Positions 45,743 to 54,810 of a stretch of DNA of 64,000 nucleotides are shown one piece after another (positions within the stretch are counted from its first letter, which is position 1; the number at the start of each line of letters is the position of its first letter). The notes beneath the pieces are model-generated. The model was given only the letters and a program-made list of their open reading frames with translations, was not told the DNA's origin and made no database searches. Both the position numbers and the translations under genes were made by a program. This DNA is from Halococcus salsus (GTDB lineage: Archaea > Halobacteriota > Halobacteria > Halobacteriales > Halococcaceae). Where the stretch lies: assembly GCF_009900715.1 (NCBI RefSeq), contig NZ_JAAAJC010000004.1, positions 124,001 through 188,000 of the forward strand, in the 5' to 3' direction.

Positions 45743-45948
45743 GGATCCCCCTTGGTCGTCACAGCTCATCAATAGCGACGGTAGACGGACTGGAAAGCAG
45801 TTAGACCGGCTGGGGCCACGTTACGCACCATCTGGAACGGAAGATGACTACTCAGTGACCCTTGAAGAAACCGAGTTGCCCAGATCGATCCGCTTCGCCG
45901 TCGCGTCGGTCCGTTCGTACGAGACTACTTCGTGGGTGCGCCGTCGCG

Positions 45949-47007
45949 TTACGGTGCGTCCGGCGTCGACGGCTCACCACGGTCACCGGTCACCAGTCGG
46001 TTGCGGTGGACGATCCCGACGTTGTTCGCGGTGTTCTCGGTCAGGTTCCGGAAGGCGTCGGCGGTGTCGCCCTCGTCGAGCACGACCGGTGAACCGCCGT
46101 CGCCGCCCTCCCGAACGGCGGGGTCGAGCGGGAGCTCCCCGAGGAACGGCATCTCGACCTCCTCGGCGAACGCGCGACCGCCGCCCTTCCCGAAGAGGTC
46201 GTGTTCTGCGCCGCAGTCCGGGCAGACGAACCCGCTCATGTTCTCGACGATCCCCAGCACGGGGGTCTCGTGTTTGCCGAACATCTCGAGGCCCTTCCGC
46301 GCGTCGTCGATGGCGACGTCCTGCGGCGTGGTGACGATGACGGCCCCGGCGAGCGGAACGGTCTGGAGCATGGTGAGCTGGGTGTCGCCGGTGCCCGGGG
46401 GCAGGTCGACCACCATGTAGTCCAGCGCGCCCCACTCGACGTCCTCGAAGAGCTGGGTGAGGACCTTGTGGACCATCGGGCCGCGCCAGATCACGGGGTC
46501 GTCCTGACCGACGAGGAAGTCCATGCTCATGAGCTTCATGCCGTACTTCTCGGGCGGGACGATCTTCTCCTCCGGGGTGGCCTGTGGGCGCTGGTCGGCC
46601 CTGACCATCCGGGGAACGTTCGGGCCGTAGATGTCGGCGTCGAACAGCCCAACGCGCGCCCCCATCTCCGAGAGCCCCGCGGCGAGGTTCACCGCGACGG
46701 TGGACTTCCCGACCCCACCCTTCCCGCTCGCGACCGCGATGACGTTCTTCACGCCCGGCAGGACGTCCTGGCTCCGCTCGACGCTCGCGGTGAGGTCGAC
46801 CTCGATACCCGCGTCGGCACAGACCTCGCGCACCCGCCCCGCGATGGCGGTTTCGTTCGGCGAGTAGGGCGCACCGAGCGCGAGCGAGATGTGCGCGACC
46901 TCGTCCCGAACCTCGATGTCGTTGACGAGGCCGAGCGAGACGATGTCGTCACCGAGATCCGGGTCCTCGACGTTCGAGAGGAGGTCCTGCACGTCGGATA
47001 CGTTCAT
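45949..47007 (-). CDS. Mrp/ApbC-type P-loop ATPase (iron-sulfur carrier)
   Basis: The 352-residue protein has an N-terminal MIP18/DUF59 domain (about 1-85), then the deviant Walker A GKGGVGKSTVAVNLAAG near 98 and the FDADIYGPNVPRM segment. The conserved CPDC pair, in MSGFVCPDCGAEHDLF near 270, is where Mrp proteins bridge a [4Fe-4S] cluster. It delivers Fe-S clusters to apo-proteins. The ATG at 47007 was chosen because the reading frame upstream of it lies over the tRNA-Ser and ribosomal genes and is not coding. Confidence 0.93.
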   Translation of the reverse strand: MNVSDVQDLLSNVEDPDLGDDIVSLGLVNDIEVRDEVAHISLALGAPYSPNETAIAGRVREVCADAGIEVDLTASVERSQDVLPGVKNVIAVASGKGGVGKSTVAVNLAAGLSEMGARVGLFDADIYGPNVPRMVRADQRPQATPEEKIVPPEKYGMKLMSMDFLVGQDDPVIWRGPMVHKVLTQLFEDVEWGALDYMVVDLPPGTGDTQLTMLQTVPLAGAVIVTTPQDVAIDDARKGLEMFGKHETPVLGIVENMSGFVCPDCGAEHDLFGKGGGRAFAEEVEMPFLGELPLDPAVREGGDGGSPVVLDEGDTADAFRNLTENTANNVGIVHRNRLVTGDRGEPSTPDAP

Positions 47008-47088
47008 GGCGCGGGTAGCGCCGGACGAGCGATAAGGGTTGGGAAGCGGCCGATCCGAGGTCGAACCACGCGGCGGGTGTTTCGTGGG

Positions 47089-47097
47089 GGTTAAATA
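47089..47097 (+). promoter_or_regulatory. TATA box ahead of tRNA-Ser and the ribosomal operon
   Basis: GGTTAAATA is the only strong TATA-like box between the Mrp gene and tRNA-Ser. It predicts a transcript carrying tRNA-Ser and S13 onwards. Confidence 0.5.
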
Positions 47098-47179
47098 CCC
47101 GCATCGAAATAGAACCACTACGACGTACTGCAGGGGACCGGCCCCGAGTCCGGGAGGGCGACAATACAACCACACGAGT

Positions 47180-47264
47180 GTCGTGGTAGCCAAGCCTGGC
47201 CCAAGGCGCAGGGTTGCTAACTCTGTGGCGCACAGCCTCCGGGGTTCGAATCCCCGCCACGACG
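47180..47264 (+). tRNA. tRNA-Ser (anticodon GCT)
   Basis: Eighty-five bases fold as a type II tRNA. GTCGTGG pairs with CCACGAC, the anticodon stem CAGGG/CTCTG (with one G-T) holds the loop TTGCTAA with anticodon GCT, a long variable arm follows, and the T arm is CGGGG, TTCGAAT, CCCCG. It reads AGC/AGU serine codons. No intron and no encoded CCA. The S13 gene starts 16 bases downstream, so it is co-transcribed with the ribosomal operon. Confidence 0.93.
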
Positions 47265-47280
47265 CATCACGGATCAACGC

Positions 47281-47793
47281 ATGAGTGCAGAAGACCCAGA
47301 CACACCGGCCGAGGACGAAGAGGAGGAGGACATCCGCTACTTCGTCCGGATCGGCCAGACCGACCTCGACGGCACGAAAAGCGTCGAGCGGGCGCTGACC
47401 GGCATGAACGGTGTCGGCAGGCGAACCGCTCGCATCATCGCGGAGCAGGCGGAGGTCGACAAGACGGCGACCCTCGGTCGCCTCGACGACGACGCCGTCG
47501 ACGCCATCATCGAGGGCGTCGAGGGACTCGCCGACGAGGTGCCGCAGTGGCTCGTCAACCGCCCGAAGGACTACTTCTCGGGCGAGGCGGCCCACGAGGT
47601 CGGCAACGACCTCTCGCTGACGCGACAGCAGGACATCAACCGAATGCAGATGATCAGTTCCTACAAAGGCGTGCGCCACAACCGCGGACAGAAGGTTCGC
47701 GGCCAGCGCACCAAGTCCACCGGCCGCTCGGAGGGTACCATCGGCGTGAACGTCGAGGCCCTCCAGGAAGAGATGGAAGAGGAGGAAGGGTAG
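47281..47793 (+). CDS. 30S ribosomal protein S13
   Basis: The 170-residue protein contains IRYFVRIGQTDLDGTKSVERAL, MNGVGRRTARIIAEQA and the RGQRTKSTGR motif near the C-terminus that contacts the ribosomal head (quoted in parts). A short acidic N-terminus precedes the core, as usual in haloarchaea. First protein gene of the S13-S4-S11-RpoD operon, which also carries tRNA-Ser just upstream. Confidence 0.96.
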   Translation: MSAEDPDTPAEDEEEEDIRYFVRIGQTDLDGTKSVERALTGMNGVGRRTARIIAEQAEVDKTATLGRLDDDAVDAIIEGVEGLADEVPQWLVNRPKDYFSGEAAHEVGNDLSLTRQQDINRMQMISSYKGVRHNRGQKVRGQRTKSTGRSEGTIGVNVEALQEEMEEEEG

Positions 47794-48321
47794 ATGGCGC
47801 TTGGCACCAACACCAAGGGCTACGAGACCCCGAACCACCCGTTCCAGGGCGAGCGCATCGCCGAGGAGTCCGGGCTGATGGGTCGCTACGGCCTGAAGAA
47901 CAAGGAGGAGCTCTGGCGAGCCGAGTCCGAGCTTCGTGACTTCCGTCGCGAGGCCCGACGGCTGCTCGGGAACGCACAGGGCGACCCCGAGGAGGCCGAG
48001 CGCGAGGGCGAGCCGTTCCTGAACCGGCTCCGCCGCCTCGGCATCCTCAACGAGACCGACTCGATCGACGCCGTCCTGAGCCTCGACACCACCGACGTGC
48101 TCGAACGCCGGCTCCAGACCGTCGTCTACCGCAACGGCCTGGCGAACACGCCGAAGCAGGCACGTCAGTTCGTCTCCCACGGTCACATCGTGATCGGCGA
48201 CAGCCGCGTGACGGCTCCCTCCCGGAAGGTCTCGACCACCGAGGAGGACCGGGTCGCCTTCGACGAGGGGAGTTCGCTCGCGGACGAACTGCATCCCGAA
48301 CGTGCGGAGGGGCAGGAATGA
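47794..48321 (+). CDS. 30S ribosomal protein S4
   Basis: The 175-residue protein has the N-terminal [14 protein letters not shown] segment and the S4 RNA-binding domain, [17 protein letters not shown] with [15 protein letters not shown]. It starts directly after the S13 stop and overlaps the S11 start by four bases, a tightly coupled order. It is a primary 16S rRNA binder. The C-terminus is acidic. Confidence 0.96.
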   Translation: MALGTNTKGYETPNHPFQGERIAEESGLMGRYGLKNKEELWRAESELRDFRREARRLLGNAQGDPEEAEREGEPFLNRLRRLGILNETDSIDAVLSLDTTDVLERRLQTVVYRNGLANTPKQARQFVSHGHIVIGDSRVTAPSRKVSTTEEDRVAFDEGSSLADELHPERAEGQE

Positions 48322-48713
48322 GCGCCAACGAGGGCAACGAGGACCGCTGGGCCGTCGCCCACGTTCACGCCTCGTTCAACAACACCATCATCTCCGTTAC
48401 GGACCTCACGGGGGCCGAGACCCTCGCGAAGTCGAGCGGTGGCACGGTGGTGAAACAGAACCGCGACGAAGCCTCGCCATACGCGGCAATGCAGATGGCC
48501 GAGACCGTCGCGGAGGAAGTGCTCGCCCAGGGTATCGAGGGCGTCCACGTCAAGCTTCGCGGTCCCGGCGGCAACCTCCAGAAGAGCCCCGGGCCGGGCG
48601 CACAGGCCACCGTCCGCGCGCTCGCCCGCGCCGGGCTCGAGATCGGCCGGATCGAGGACGTCACGCCGATCCCACACGACGGCACACGCGCACCCAAATC
48701 CAGCGGGTTCTAA
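48318..48713 (+). CDS. 30S ribosomal protein S11
   Basis: The 131-residue protein has the S11 core: [35 protein letters not shown] and the C-terminal [12 protein letters not shown], typical of the archaeal family. It overlaps S4 by four bases (ATGA). It binds the 16S platform and 7 S-type contacts of the small subunit. Confidence 0.96.
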   Translation: MSANEGNEDRWAVAHVHASFNNTIISVTDLTGAETLAKSSGGTVVKQNRDEASPYAAMQMAETVAEEVLAQGIEGVHVKLRGPGGNLQKSPGPGAQATVRALARAGLEIGRIEDVTPIPHDGTRAPKSSGF

Positions 48714-48716
48714 CCA

Positions 48717-49466
48717 ATGAGCACCACCGACTACGAGGTCGAGTTCATCGACGTCGACGAGCGCGAGGCGCGCTTTCTCGTTCGCGGGATCACGCCGGCG
48801 TTCGCCAACGGGATCCGGCGGGCGATGGTGGCGGACGTGCCGACGCTCTCGATCGACACGGTGAGAGTGATCGAGAACTCGTCGGTGATGTTCGACGAGC
48901 AGATCGGCCATCGGCTCGGGATGGTGCCCCTCTCGGCCCCGCCCCACGAGTTCGAGGTCGGCGAGAGCGTGACCCTGGGGCTCGACGTCTCGGGGCCCGA
49001 CACCGCCTACTCGGGCGACCTCCAGAGCGCGGACTCGATGGTCGAACCCGCCGAGCAGAACGTCCCGATCATCGACCTGAAGGAGGACCAGCGCCTCGAA
49101 GTCGAGGCCGAAGCCGTGCTCGATAGCGGGAAGAGCCACGCCAAACACCAGGGCGGCGTGGCCGTCGGCTACCGCCACCTCCAGCACGTCGAGGTGGCCG
49201 GCGACGCCGACGAGTTCGCCGACGAGGAGCCGAACATCCTCCGCGGCGTGATCGAGGACGACGGCGAGCTGGTCCCGACCGAGGAGTTCGGTAGCGACCT
49301 CACGAACCGGTACCCGGGCAAGGAGCTCGAGGTGACCGATGTCCCGAACGCGTTCGTCTTCCACGTCGAAACCGACGGGTCGATGAGCGTCGAGGAGCTG
49401 GTGCTCGCGGCCGTCGACTCGCTCGGCGACCGCGCGAACGAACTCCGCGAGGCGGTTCAGCTGTAA
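48717..49466 (+). CDS. DNA-directed RNA polymerase subunit D
   Basis: The 249-residue alpha-like subunit includes [22 protein letters not shown], the [11 protein letters not shown] segment, and a C-terminal dimerisation helix. It assembles the polymerase core with subunit L. It lacks all cysteines, so the extra domain that carries Fe-S clusters in many archaeal D subunits is metal-free here. It starts three bases after S11 within the S13-S4-S11-RpoD operon. A tRNA-Leu gene follows. Confidence 0.94.
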   Translation: MSTTDYEVEFIDVDEREARFLVRGITPAFANGIRRAMVADVPTLSIDTVRVIENSSVMFDEQIGHRLGMVPLSAPPHEFEVGESVTLGLDVSGPDTAYSGDLQSADSMVEPAEQNVPIIDLKEDQRLEVEAEAVLDSGKSHAKHQGGVAVGYRHLQHVEVAGDADEFADEEPNILRGVIEDDGELVPTEEFGSDLTNRYPGKELEVTDVPNAFVFHVETDGSMSVEELVLAAVDSLGDRANELREAVQL

Positions 49467-49580
49467 TGTATCGCCCCACGAACCGGTCCCGGTCGAACGC
49501 GGTGGCGCGAGGGTCGACGAGCCCCGCGTTCGCGACGACCGAAACTGGTTTGTGGGGACAGGAGAAAGACGGTTTCGCGT

Positions 49581-49665
49581 GCAGGGATAGCCAAGTCAGG
49601 TCAACGGCGCAGCGTTCAGGGCGCTGTCTCGTAGGAGTTCGCAGGTTCGAATCCTGCTCCCTGCA
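49581..49665 (+). tRNA. tRNA-Leu (anticodon CAG)
   Basis: Eighty-five bases form a type II tRNA: GCAGGGA pairs with TCCCTGC, the anticodon stem CAGCG/CGCTG holds the loop TTCAGGG with anticodon CAG, a long variable arm follows, and the T arm is GCAGG, TTCGAAT, CCTGC. It reads CUG leucine codons. No intron. It lies between RpoD and L18e in the same direction, 21 bases before the L18e start. Confidence 0.93.
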
Positions 49666-49686
49666 TGCTCTTTTCGGAGTGATAGT

Positions 49687-50037
49687 ATGAGCAAGACCAA
49701 TCCGAGGCTCACGAGTCTCATCGACGAACTGGAGTCGGTCGCGCGCGAGACGGAGAGTCCCGTCTGGCAGGCCGTGGCCGACCGCCTCGAGAAACCCCGG
49801 CGGACCCACGCCGAGGTCAACCTCGGGCGGATCGAACGCTACGCGAAAGAAGACGAGACGGTCGTCGTCCCGGGGAAGGTGCTCGGGAGCGGCGTCCTCC
49901 AGAAGCCAGTCACCGTCGCGGCGGTTGACTTCTCGGGGACGGCCGAGACCAAGATCGATCAGGTGGGAGAGCACGTCGCGCTCGAAGACGCGATCGAATC
50001 GAACCCCGAGGGCTCGAACGTGCGGGTGATCCGATGA
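49687..50037 (+). CDS. 50S ribosomal protein L18e
   Basis: The 116-residue protein of the archaeal/eukaryotic L18e (L15-like) family contains [31 protein letters not shown] and [20 protein letters not shown]. It is in the archaeal L18e-L13-S9 cluster and overlaps L13 by four bases (ATGA). tRNA-Leu stands just upstream. Confidence 0.95.
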   Translation: MSKTNPRLTSLIDELESVARETESPVWQAVADRLEKPRRTHAEVNLGRIERYAKEDETVVVPGKVLGSGVLQKPVTVAAVDFSGTAETKIDQVGEHVALEDAIESNPEGSNVRVIR

Positions 50038-50468
50038 ATAGTGCAGAATTCGAACCCGACATCGTGGTCGACGCCCGGGACTGCATCCTCGGGCGGGTGG
50101 CCAGTCAGGTGGCCGAACGCGCACTCGACGGCGAACGTATCGCCGTCGTGAACGCGGAGGAGGCCGTCATCACCGGCAGCGACGACGACGTGATGGAGGT
50201 CTTCGAGACCCGCGCGGGGCTCGGCTCCGACCAGGGACCGCGCTACCCCAAGCGGCCGGACCGGATCATGAAGCGCTCGATCCGCGGCATGCTGCCGTAC
50301 AAGCGGCCGCGCGGTCGCGAGGCCTTCGAGAACGTCCGCGTCTACGTCGGCAACCCGTTCGAGGGGAGCGAGGTGCTCGACGACACCTCGCTCGACCGGC
50401 TCTCGAACATCAAGTTCGTCCAGCTCGGCGACGTCAGCAAGAACCTCGGCGCGAACGTCACGTGGTGA
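50034..50468 (+). CDS. 50S ribosomal protein L13
   Basis: The 144-residue protein has the L13 core [20 protein letters not shown] and the [21 protein letters not shown] segment. It overlaps L18e by four bases and precedes S9 by seven, keeping the L18e-L13-S9 archaeal order. Confidence 0.96.
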   Translation: MNSAEFEPDIVVDARDCILGRVASQVAERALDGERIAVVNAEEAVITGSDDDVMEVFETRAGLGSDQGPRYPKRPDRIMKRSIRGMLPYKRPRGREAFENVRVYVGNPFEGSEVLDDTSLDRLSNIKFVQLGDVSKNLGANVTW

Positions 50469-50475
50469 TACATCA

Positions 50476-50871
50476 ATGGTAACCAACACCTCAGGCAAGA
50501 AGAAGACCGCCATCGCCCGCGCGACGATCTCCGACGGGGAGGGTCGCGTCAGAGTCAACTCGGCACCCGTCGAGCTCGCCGAACCCGAGCTCGCGCGGCT
50601 GAAGATGCTCGAACCGTTCCGGCTCGCCGAGGAGCAGCGCGAGGAGGTCGACATCTCGGTCGACGTCTCGGGCGGCGGGACGGTCGGCCAGGCCGACGCG
50701 GTCCGGACCGCGATCGCCCGCGGGCTGGTCCAGCACACCAACGACGCCGAGCTCCGCGACGCCTACATGGAGTTCGACCGGTCGCTGCTGGTGAACGACG
50801 TCCGCCAGTCCGAGTCGAAGAAGTGGGGCGGTCCCGGCGCACGCGCGCGCTACCAGAAATCCTACCGATAA
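50476..50871 (+). CDS. 30S ribosomal protein S9
   Basis: The 131-residue protein begins with [19 protein letters not shown] and ends with the [17 protein letters not shown] tail that reaches the P-site tRNA. Normal length for the archaeal family. A ten-codon ORF (50873-50905) and RpoN follow. Confidence 0.96.
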   Translation: MVTNTSGKKKTAIARATISDGEGRVRVNSAPVELAEPELARLKMLEPFRLAEEQREEVDISVDVSGGGTVGQADAVRTAIARGLVQHTNDAELRDAYMEFDRSLLVNDVRQSESKKWGGPGARARYQKSYR

Positions 50872-50872
50872 C

Positions 50873-50905
50873 ATGAACACGAGCACAGGGGGACGACGAC
50901 GATGA
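50873..50905 (+). CDS. Possible 10-codon ORF coupled to rpoN
   Basis: ATG one base after the S9 stop opens [10 protein letters not shown] and ends at a TGA (50903-50905) that overlaps the RpoN ATG (50902), the same ATGA arrangement as real overlaps in this operon. It may carry ribosomes from S9 to RpoN. It has no other evidence of coding. Confidence 0.3.
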   Translation: MNTSTGGRRR

Positions 50906-51093
50906 TGGTTCCGGTGCGGTGTTTCACCTGCGGGAGCGTCGTCGGCGAACACTGGGAGGCGTTCGAGTCGCGGATCGAGGACGGCGAGGACCCCGGTGAC
51001 GTGCTCGACGACCTCGGTGTGAAACGCCACTGCTGTCGGCGGATGCTCGTCTCGCACACCGACCTCGTGGACATCGTGGCTCCCTACCAGTGA
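50902..51093 (+). CDS. DNA-directed RNA polymerase subunit N
   Basis: The 63-residue zinc protein carries CFTCG near the N-terminus and HCCRRM near the end, the four-cysteine zinc site of RpoN/Rpb10. Its terminus overlaps the ATG of RpoK (TGATG). Two adjacent ATGs (50902 and 50905) are possible starts. It anchors subunits D and L. Confidence 0.94.
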   Translation: MMVPVRCFTCGSVVGEHWEAFESRIEDGEDPGDVLDDLGVKRHCCRRMLVSHTDLVDIVAPYQ

Positions 51094-51278
51094 TGTCGAT
51101 GGCGAACCAACGCTACAACCGATACGAGAAGGCCCGGATCATCGGCGCACGTGCGCTCCAGATCGCCTACGGCGCGCCGGTGCTGGTCCAGACCGAGAGC
51201 ACCGAGCCGATACTGATCGCCGCCGAGGAGTACGACGCCGACGTGTTGCCGTTCACCGTCTGGCGGGGCGAGCAGTGA
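51093..51278 (+). CDS. DNA-directed RNA polymerase subunit K
   Basis: The 61-residue Rpb6-like subunit contains [22 protein letters not shown] with the family core and PFTVWRGEQ at the end. Its ATG shares one base with the RpoN stop, and its stop overlaps the GTG of enolase. It stabilises the clamp of RNA polymerase. Confidence 0.93.
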   Translation: MSMANQRYNRYEKARIIGARALQIAYGAPVLVQTESTEPILIAAEEYDADVLPFTVWRGEQ

Positions 51279-52477
51279 CGCTCATCACCGAGGTCCGGCT
51301 CCGGCGGATCCTCGACTCGCGTGGGAACCCCACGGTCGAGGCCGAGGTCTCGACGGAGTCGGGTGGGTTCGGTCGGGGGGCCGCCCCGAGCGGCGCGAGT
51401 ACGGGGGCCCACGAGGCCGTGTCGCTCCCCGCCGACGAGGCAATCGCGGCGGCGCGCGAACACGCCGTCCCGCGGATCGAGGGGCAGGTCTACGCCGGCG
51501 ACCAGCGCTCGGTGGACGCCGCGCTTCGGGCCGCCGACGGCACCGACGACTTCGGGACGATCGGCGCGAACAGCGCCGTCGCGGTCTCGATGGCGAGCGC
51601 GAAGGCCGCCGCCGACACCCTCGGCGCACCGCTCTATCAGCATCTCGGTGGGGCCTTCCGCGGCAACTCGTTCCCGACGCCGCTCGGCAACGTGGTCGGC
51701 GGGGGCGAACACGCGAAGGAAGCGACCCACATCCAGGAGTTCCTGTCCGCACCCGTGGGTGCGCCGAGCGTCACCGACGCGGTGTTCGCGAACGCGCGGG
51801 TCCACGGCGAGGTCAGTTCGATCCTCGACGACCGCGGGATCCCGGCGGCGAAGGGCGACGAGGGCGCGTGGGCACCCGCGATCGACGACGAGGAGGCCTT
51901 CGAGGTCGTCGCCGAGGCCACCGACACGGTGGCCGACGAGGTCGGCTTCGAGGTCGGCTTCGGGCTCGACGTGGCCGCGGCCGAGCTCTACGACCCCGAC
52001 GACGAGGTCTATCGCTACGGCGACACCGAACGAACCACCGGGGAACAGGTCGAGTACGTCGCGGACCTCGTGGACGAGTACGACCTCGTCTACGTCGAGG
52101 ACCCGCTCGACGAGGAGGACTTCGCTGGGTTCGCCGACCTCACCGCGCAGGTGGGCTCGGAGACGCTCGTCTGTGGCGACGACCTGTTCGTCACCAACAC
52201 CGAGCGCCTCGCGCGCGGCATCGACGAGGCCGCGGCGAACGCCATTCTGGTGAAACCCAACCAGATCGGCACGCTCTCGGACGCGTTCGACGCGGTCGAA
52301 CTCGGTGTGGAGAACGGGCTCGCGCCCGTTATCTCCCACCGGTCGGGCGAGACCGAGGACACCACGATCGCACACCTCGCCGTGGCGACCGACGCCCCGT
52401 TCGTGAAGACGGGCGCGGTCGGCGGCGAGCGAACAGCCAAGTTGAACGAACTCATCAGAATCGAGGAAACCGCATGA
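51275..52477 (+). CDS. eno: Enolase
   Basis: The 400-residue protein begins with [21 protein letters not shown] and contains the substrate loop [11 protein letters not shown], the metal-site DPLDEEDF region, and the C-terminal [18 protein letters not shown] catalytic segment. It interconverts 2-phosphoglycerate and PEP. The GTG start overlaps the RpoK stop, and the ATG of S2 overlaps its stop. Enolase inside this operon is a known archaeal arrangement. Confidence 0.96.
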   Translation: MTLITEVRLRRILDSRGNPTVEAEVSTESGGFGRGAAPSGASTGAHEAVSLPADEAIAAAREHAVPRIEGQVYAGDQRSVDAALRAADGTDDFGTIGANSAVAVSMASAKAAADTLGAPLYQHLGGAFRGNSFPTPLGNVVGGGEHAKEATHIQEFLSAPVGAPSVTDAVFANARVHGEVSSILDDRGIPAAKGDEGAWAPAIDDEEAFEVVAEATDTVADEVGFEVGFGLDVAAAELYDPDDEVYRYGDTERTTGEQVEYVADLVDEYDLVYVEDPLDEEDFAGFADLTAQVGSETLVCGDDLFVTNTERLARGIDEAAANAILVKPNQIGTLSDAFDAVELGVENGLAPVISHRSGETEDTTIAHLAVATDAPFVKTGAVGGERTAKLNELIRIEETA

Positions 52478-53247
52478 GCGAAAACGAAGAGGGGCTCGAC
52501 GCGGCGGAACGCGACATCGAGGCGGAGCCGACCGGCGAAGCCGGCGCGAACCCCGCCGAGAACCCCACAGACACGGACGTATCGACCGACGACCAGCCAG
52601 CCGAGACCGAGGAGGCCGAAGACACCGGCCCGACGTTCGACGAGGACGTCATGGCGGACGACGAGGCCGACCTCCTGATCCCGGTCGAGGACTACCTGGG
52701 AGCCGGTGTCCACATCGGCACCCAGCAGAAGACCAAGGACATGGAGCGGTTCATCCACCGCGTCCGAACGGACGGCCTCTACGTCCTCGACGTCGGCCGC
52801 ACCGACGAGCGGGTTCGGACCGCCGCGAACTTCCTCTCGAACTACGACCCCGAGAACGTGCTCGTCGCGTCCTCGCGCCAGTACGGTCGGTTCCCGGCCG
52901 AGAAGTTCGCCGACGCCATCGGCGCACGTGCGCGAACGGGTCGGTTCATCCCGGGCACGCTCACGAACCCCGACTACGACGGCTACATCGAACCCGACGT
53001 CCTCGTCGTCACCGACCCGATCGGTGACTCCCAGGCCGTCACCGAGGCCGTCACCGTCGGGATCCCCGTGATCGCGATGTGTGACTCGAACAACTCCGTA
53101 AGCAACGTCGACCTCGTGGTGCCGACGAACAACAAAGGTCGTCGCGCGCTCTCGGTTGTCTACTGGCTGCTCGCGAACGAGACGCTCGACCGCTCGCCCG
53201 ACGGCGAGCCGACCTACGCGCTCGACGACTTCGAAGAAGGCATCTGA
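52474..53247 (+). CDS. 30S ribosomal protein S2
   Basis: The 257-residue protein has an acidic, probably disordered N-terminal extension of about 65 residues, and then the S2 core: [32 protein letters not shown], and the C-terminal [18 protein letters not shown]. The ATG overlaps the enolase stop (ATGA). Last gene of the superoperon; a TTTTG stretch follows about 40 bases later and may end transcription. Confidence 0.95.
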   Translation: MSENEEGLDAAERDIEAEPTGEAGANPAENPTDTDVSTDDQPAETEEAEDTGPTFDEDVMADDEADLLIPVEDYLGAGVHIGTQQKTKDMERFIHRVRTDGLYVLDVGRTDERVRTAANFLSNYDPENVLVASSRQYGRFPAEKFADAIGARARTGRFIPGTLTNPDYDGYIEPDVLVVTDPIGDSQAVTEAVTVGIPVIAMCDSNNSVSNVDLVVPTNNKGRRALSVVYWLLANETLDRSPDGEPTYALDDFEEGI

Positions 53248-53295
53248 GTCGGCACTTCGCTTCCTGAGGAAGTTTCCACCACTGCTTTTGCTCCG

Positions 53296-53862
53296 CTACT
53301 CGACAGTGGGAACGACGAAATCGAACTCCAAGTCGTCGTCTTCCCGGCCGACCCGGAGAACGCGTTCGATAAAGGCCGTCTTGCCTCGTGAGTAGGCCGC
53401 CAGATCGTCGTGGTCGGTGGCGAGCTCTCGTTTCAATCGTGCGTATTCAGCACGGATCTCCCGATGGGCGCACAGCACCTCACGGGTCACGACACTCGTC
53501 TTCCATTTGTTGCCGGAGACGGCGAACACGTGGTCGTTGTACCGTTGACCATCGTGCGAGCGAAAGATCGGGTGCCACGTACTCGTGTTTTCGTGCCGAG
53601 TTCCACCTAGTTCAGTTTCGAGTGTGCGTGCGATAGCTGAGACGGCGTCGTCAGCAACGACGATGTCCAAGTCGACGATGTCCTTTGCGGGAAAGTCGGG
53701 AACGGCCGTTGAACCGACGTGCTCGATCCGCAGGATATCCTTTTCGATGTCATTGATAGCCACGGCATCGAGTATCCGGTCGCGCTCCGCCACGAACCGT
53801 TCGCGCCACACCTCGTAACGCGACGACCGCAGCTTTATCGGGTCGTCGTGTGGGTTGACCAT
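53296..53862 (-). CDS. GrpB family (nucleotidyltransferase-fold) protein
   Basis: The 188-residue protein has the GrpB pattern: RIEHVGSTAVPDFPAKDIVDLDIVV (in part), in which GSTAV and DLDI supply the nucleotidyltransferase fold. Conserved DHVFAV and REVLCAHREIRAEYARLK lie near the end. The family's exact substrate is unsettled; some members modify small molecules or CoA-like partners. It is convergent with the ribosomal operon and slightly less GC-rich than its neighbours. Confidence 0.83.
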   Translation of the reverse strand: MVNPHDDPIKLRSSRYEVWRERFVAERDRILDAVAINDIEKDILRIEHVGSTAVPDFPAKDIVDLDIVVADDAVSAIARTLETELGGTRHENTSTWHPIFRSHDGQRYNDHVFAVSGNKWKTSVVTREVLCAHREIRAEYARLKRELATDHDDLAAYSRGKTAFIERVLRVGREDDDLEFDFVVPTVE

Positions 53863-53945
53863 TAGTAAGCGGAGCGATTAGAAGTACTTCACTGCTTCGC
53901 CGGGCGGAAACCACAGCAGCGCCACAGAAAATTACCGAAACGATT

Positions 53946-54272
53946 TCACTGCAGTTCGTCGACCCCGAAGCGGACCGTTTCCGGCGGACCTTCGAATTTG
54001 ACCTGCATCGTTTCTACCTCGCCGTCGACGAGTTCCGGCAACATCGCTTCGAACTGCTCGTACGAATCCGTCGCCGACTGTGCCTCGGCCGCATCCTGGT
54101 CCTCGTACAGCTCGAAGAATCGGATCAAGTTCGGGTCAACGACATCGGTCATCGCGCGGTAGGTAACCGTTCCGGGCTCGTTTCGCGAGCGCTCGGTGAG
54201 GTCCCGGATCACGTCGAGCGCCTCCTCGCGGCGATCCGGATCGACGGGAATGGTGGTGTGAACGAGGAGCAT
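53946..54272 (-). CDS. Antibiotic-biosynthesis-monooxygenase (ABM) family protein
   Basis: The 108-residue protein has the ABM/quinol monooxygenase pattern: MLLVHTTIPVDPDRREEALD, EPGTVTYRAMTD and IRFFELYEDQDAAEAQ. These small dimeric proteins oxidise quinol-like compounds or serve as stress proteins. It lies ten bases after NikR on the same strand, so it is probably in the same transcript and may follow nickel status. Confidence 0.78.
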   Translation of the reverse strand: MLLVHTTIPVDPDRREEALDVIRDLTERSRNEPGTVTYRAMTDVVDPNLIRFFELYEDQDAAEAQSATDSYEQFEAMLPELVDGEVETMQVKFEGPPETVRFGVDELQ

Positions 54273-54282
54273 CGAGCGCCGT

Positions 54283-54705
54283 TCAACCGAGGGTTCGGGC
54301 GAAGTCCTCGACCGGCATGACCGAATAATCCACCGAGACCGTGTCCTGGGTCGCGCGGATCTTCCCGACGAAGGTCGAGATGTCCTCGAGGTCGCCGTCG
54401 AGGATGAAGATTTCCATGCAGTAGTGGTTACCGACGTGACTGTGGAAGTTCGAAGCCACCAGGTCGTCGTGTTCGTGGCGGAGGTGCATCATCCGCTCCT
54501 CGACGCTGGTGGTCTCGTAGTCGAACAAAACCGTGACGACCGCCATGAGCTCGCGGTCCTCGAGCCGAGCGTCCTCGAACTCCCCGAGGAGGTTGCGCCC
54601 CGCCTCCCTGATGACCTCGCTTCGCCCGGTGTAGCCGTGGTCGTCGGCGAAGGTGTCGATCCGTTCGAGGAGTTCTTCCGGCATCGAGACGCTGACAACG
54701 GTCAT
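54283..54705 (-). CDS. nikR: Nickel-responsive regulator NikR
   Basis: The 140-residue protein has a ribbon-helix-helix domain ([21 protein letters not shown], in part) and a C-terminal ACT-like domain with the nickel site: [20 protein letters not shown] and a leading HLRHE that match His76, His87, His89 and Cys95 of E. coli NikR. It represses nickel uptake genes when nickel is plentiful. An inverted repeat at 54726-54748 overlaps its promoter. Followed at ten bases by an ABM-type gene. Confidence 0.92.
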   Translation of the reverse strand: MTVVSVSMPEELLERIDTFADDHGYTGRSEVIREAGRNLLGEFEDARLEDRELMAVVTVLFDYETTSVEERMMHLRHEHDDLVASNFHSHVGNHYCMEIFILDGDLEDISTFVGKIRATQDTVSVDYSVMPVEDFARTLG

Positions 54706-54725
54706 GTATTAACTCAGTTCGCTTC

Positions 54726-54748
54726 AACTATTAGGCTTTGCTATAGTT
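54726..54748. promoter_or_regulatory. Inverted repeat between nikR and mvk, candidate NikR operator
   Basis: AACTAT and ATAGTT are a perfect six-base inverted repeat with an 11-base spacer (TAGGCTTTGCT), 20-43 bases upstream of nikR. The right half contains TATAG, so the repeat overlaps a likely promoter. Confidence 0.4.
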
Positions 54749-54810
54749 CGGATCGGTCGCCGACCGAGCGGATCCACAAACACTGATACGCCGGCCGACG
54801 GAGAGGGCGC

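Noticed and set aside
45949-48294. A 781-residue reading of the Mrp frame starting far upstream
   Set aside because: The upstream part runs antisense through tRNA-Ser, S13 and S4. The Mrp protein itself starts at 47007 with a standard MIP18 domain.
53276-53300. TTTTG run after S2 as a firm terminator
   Set aside because: The T run is only four bases and no stem is present, so the evidence is too weak for a separate feature.
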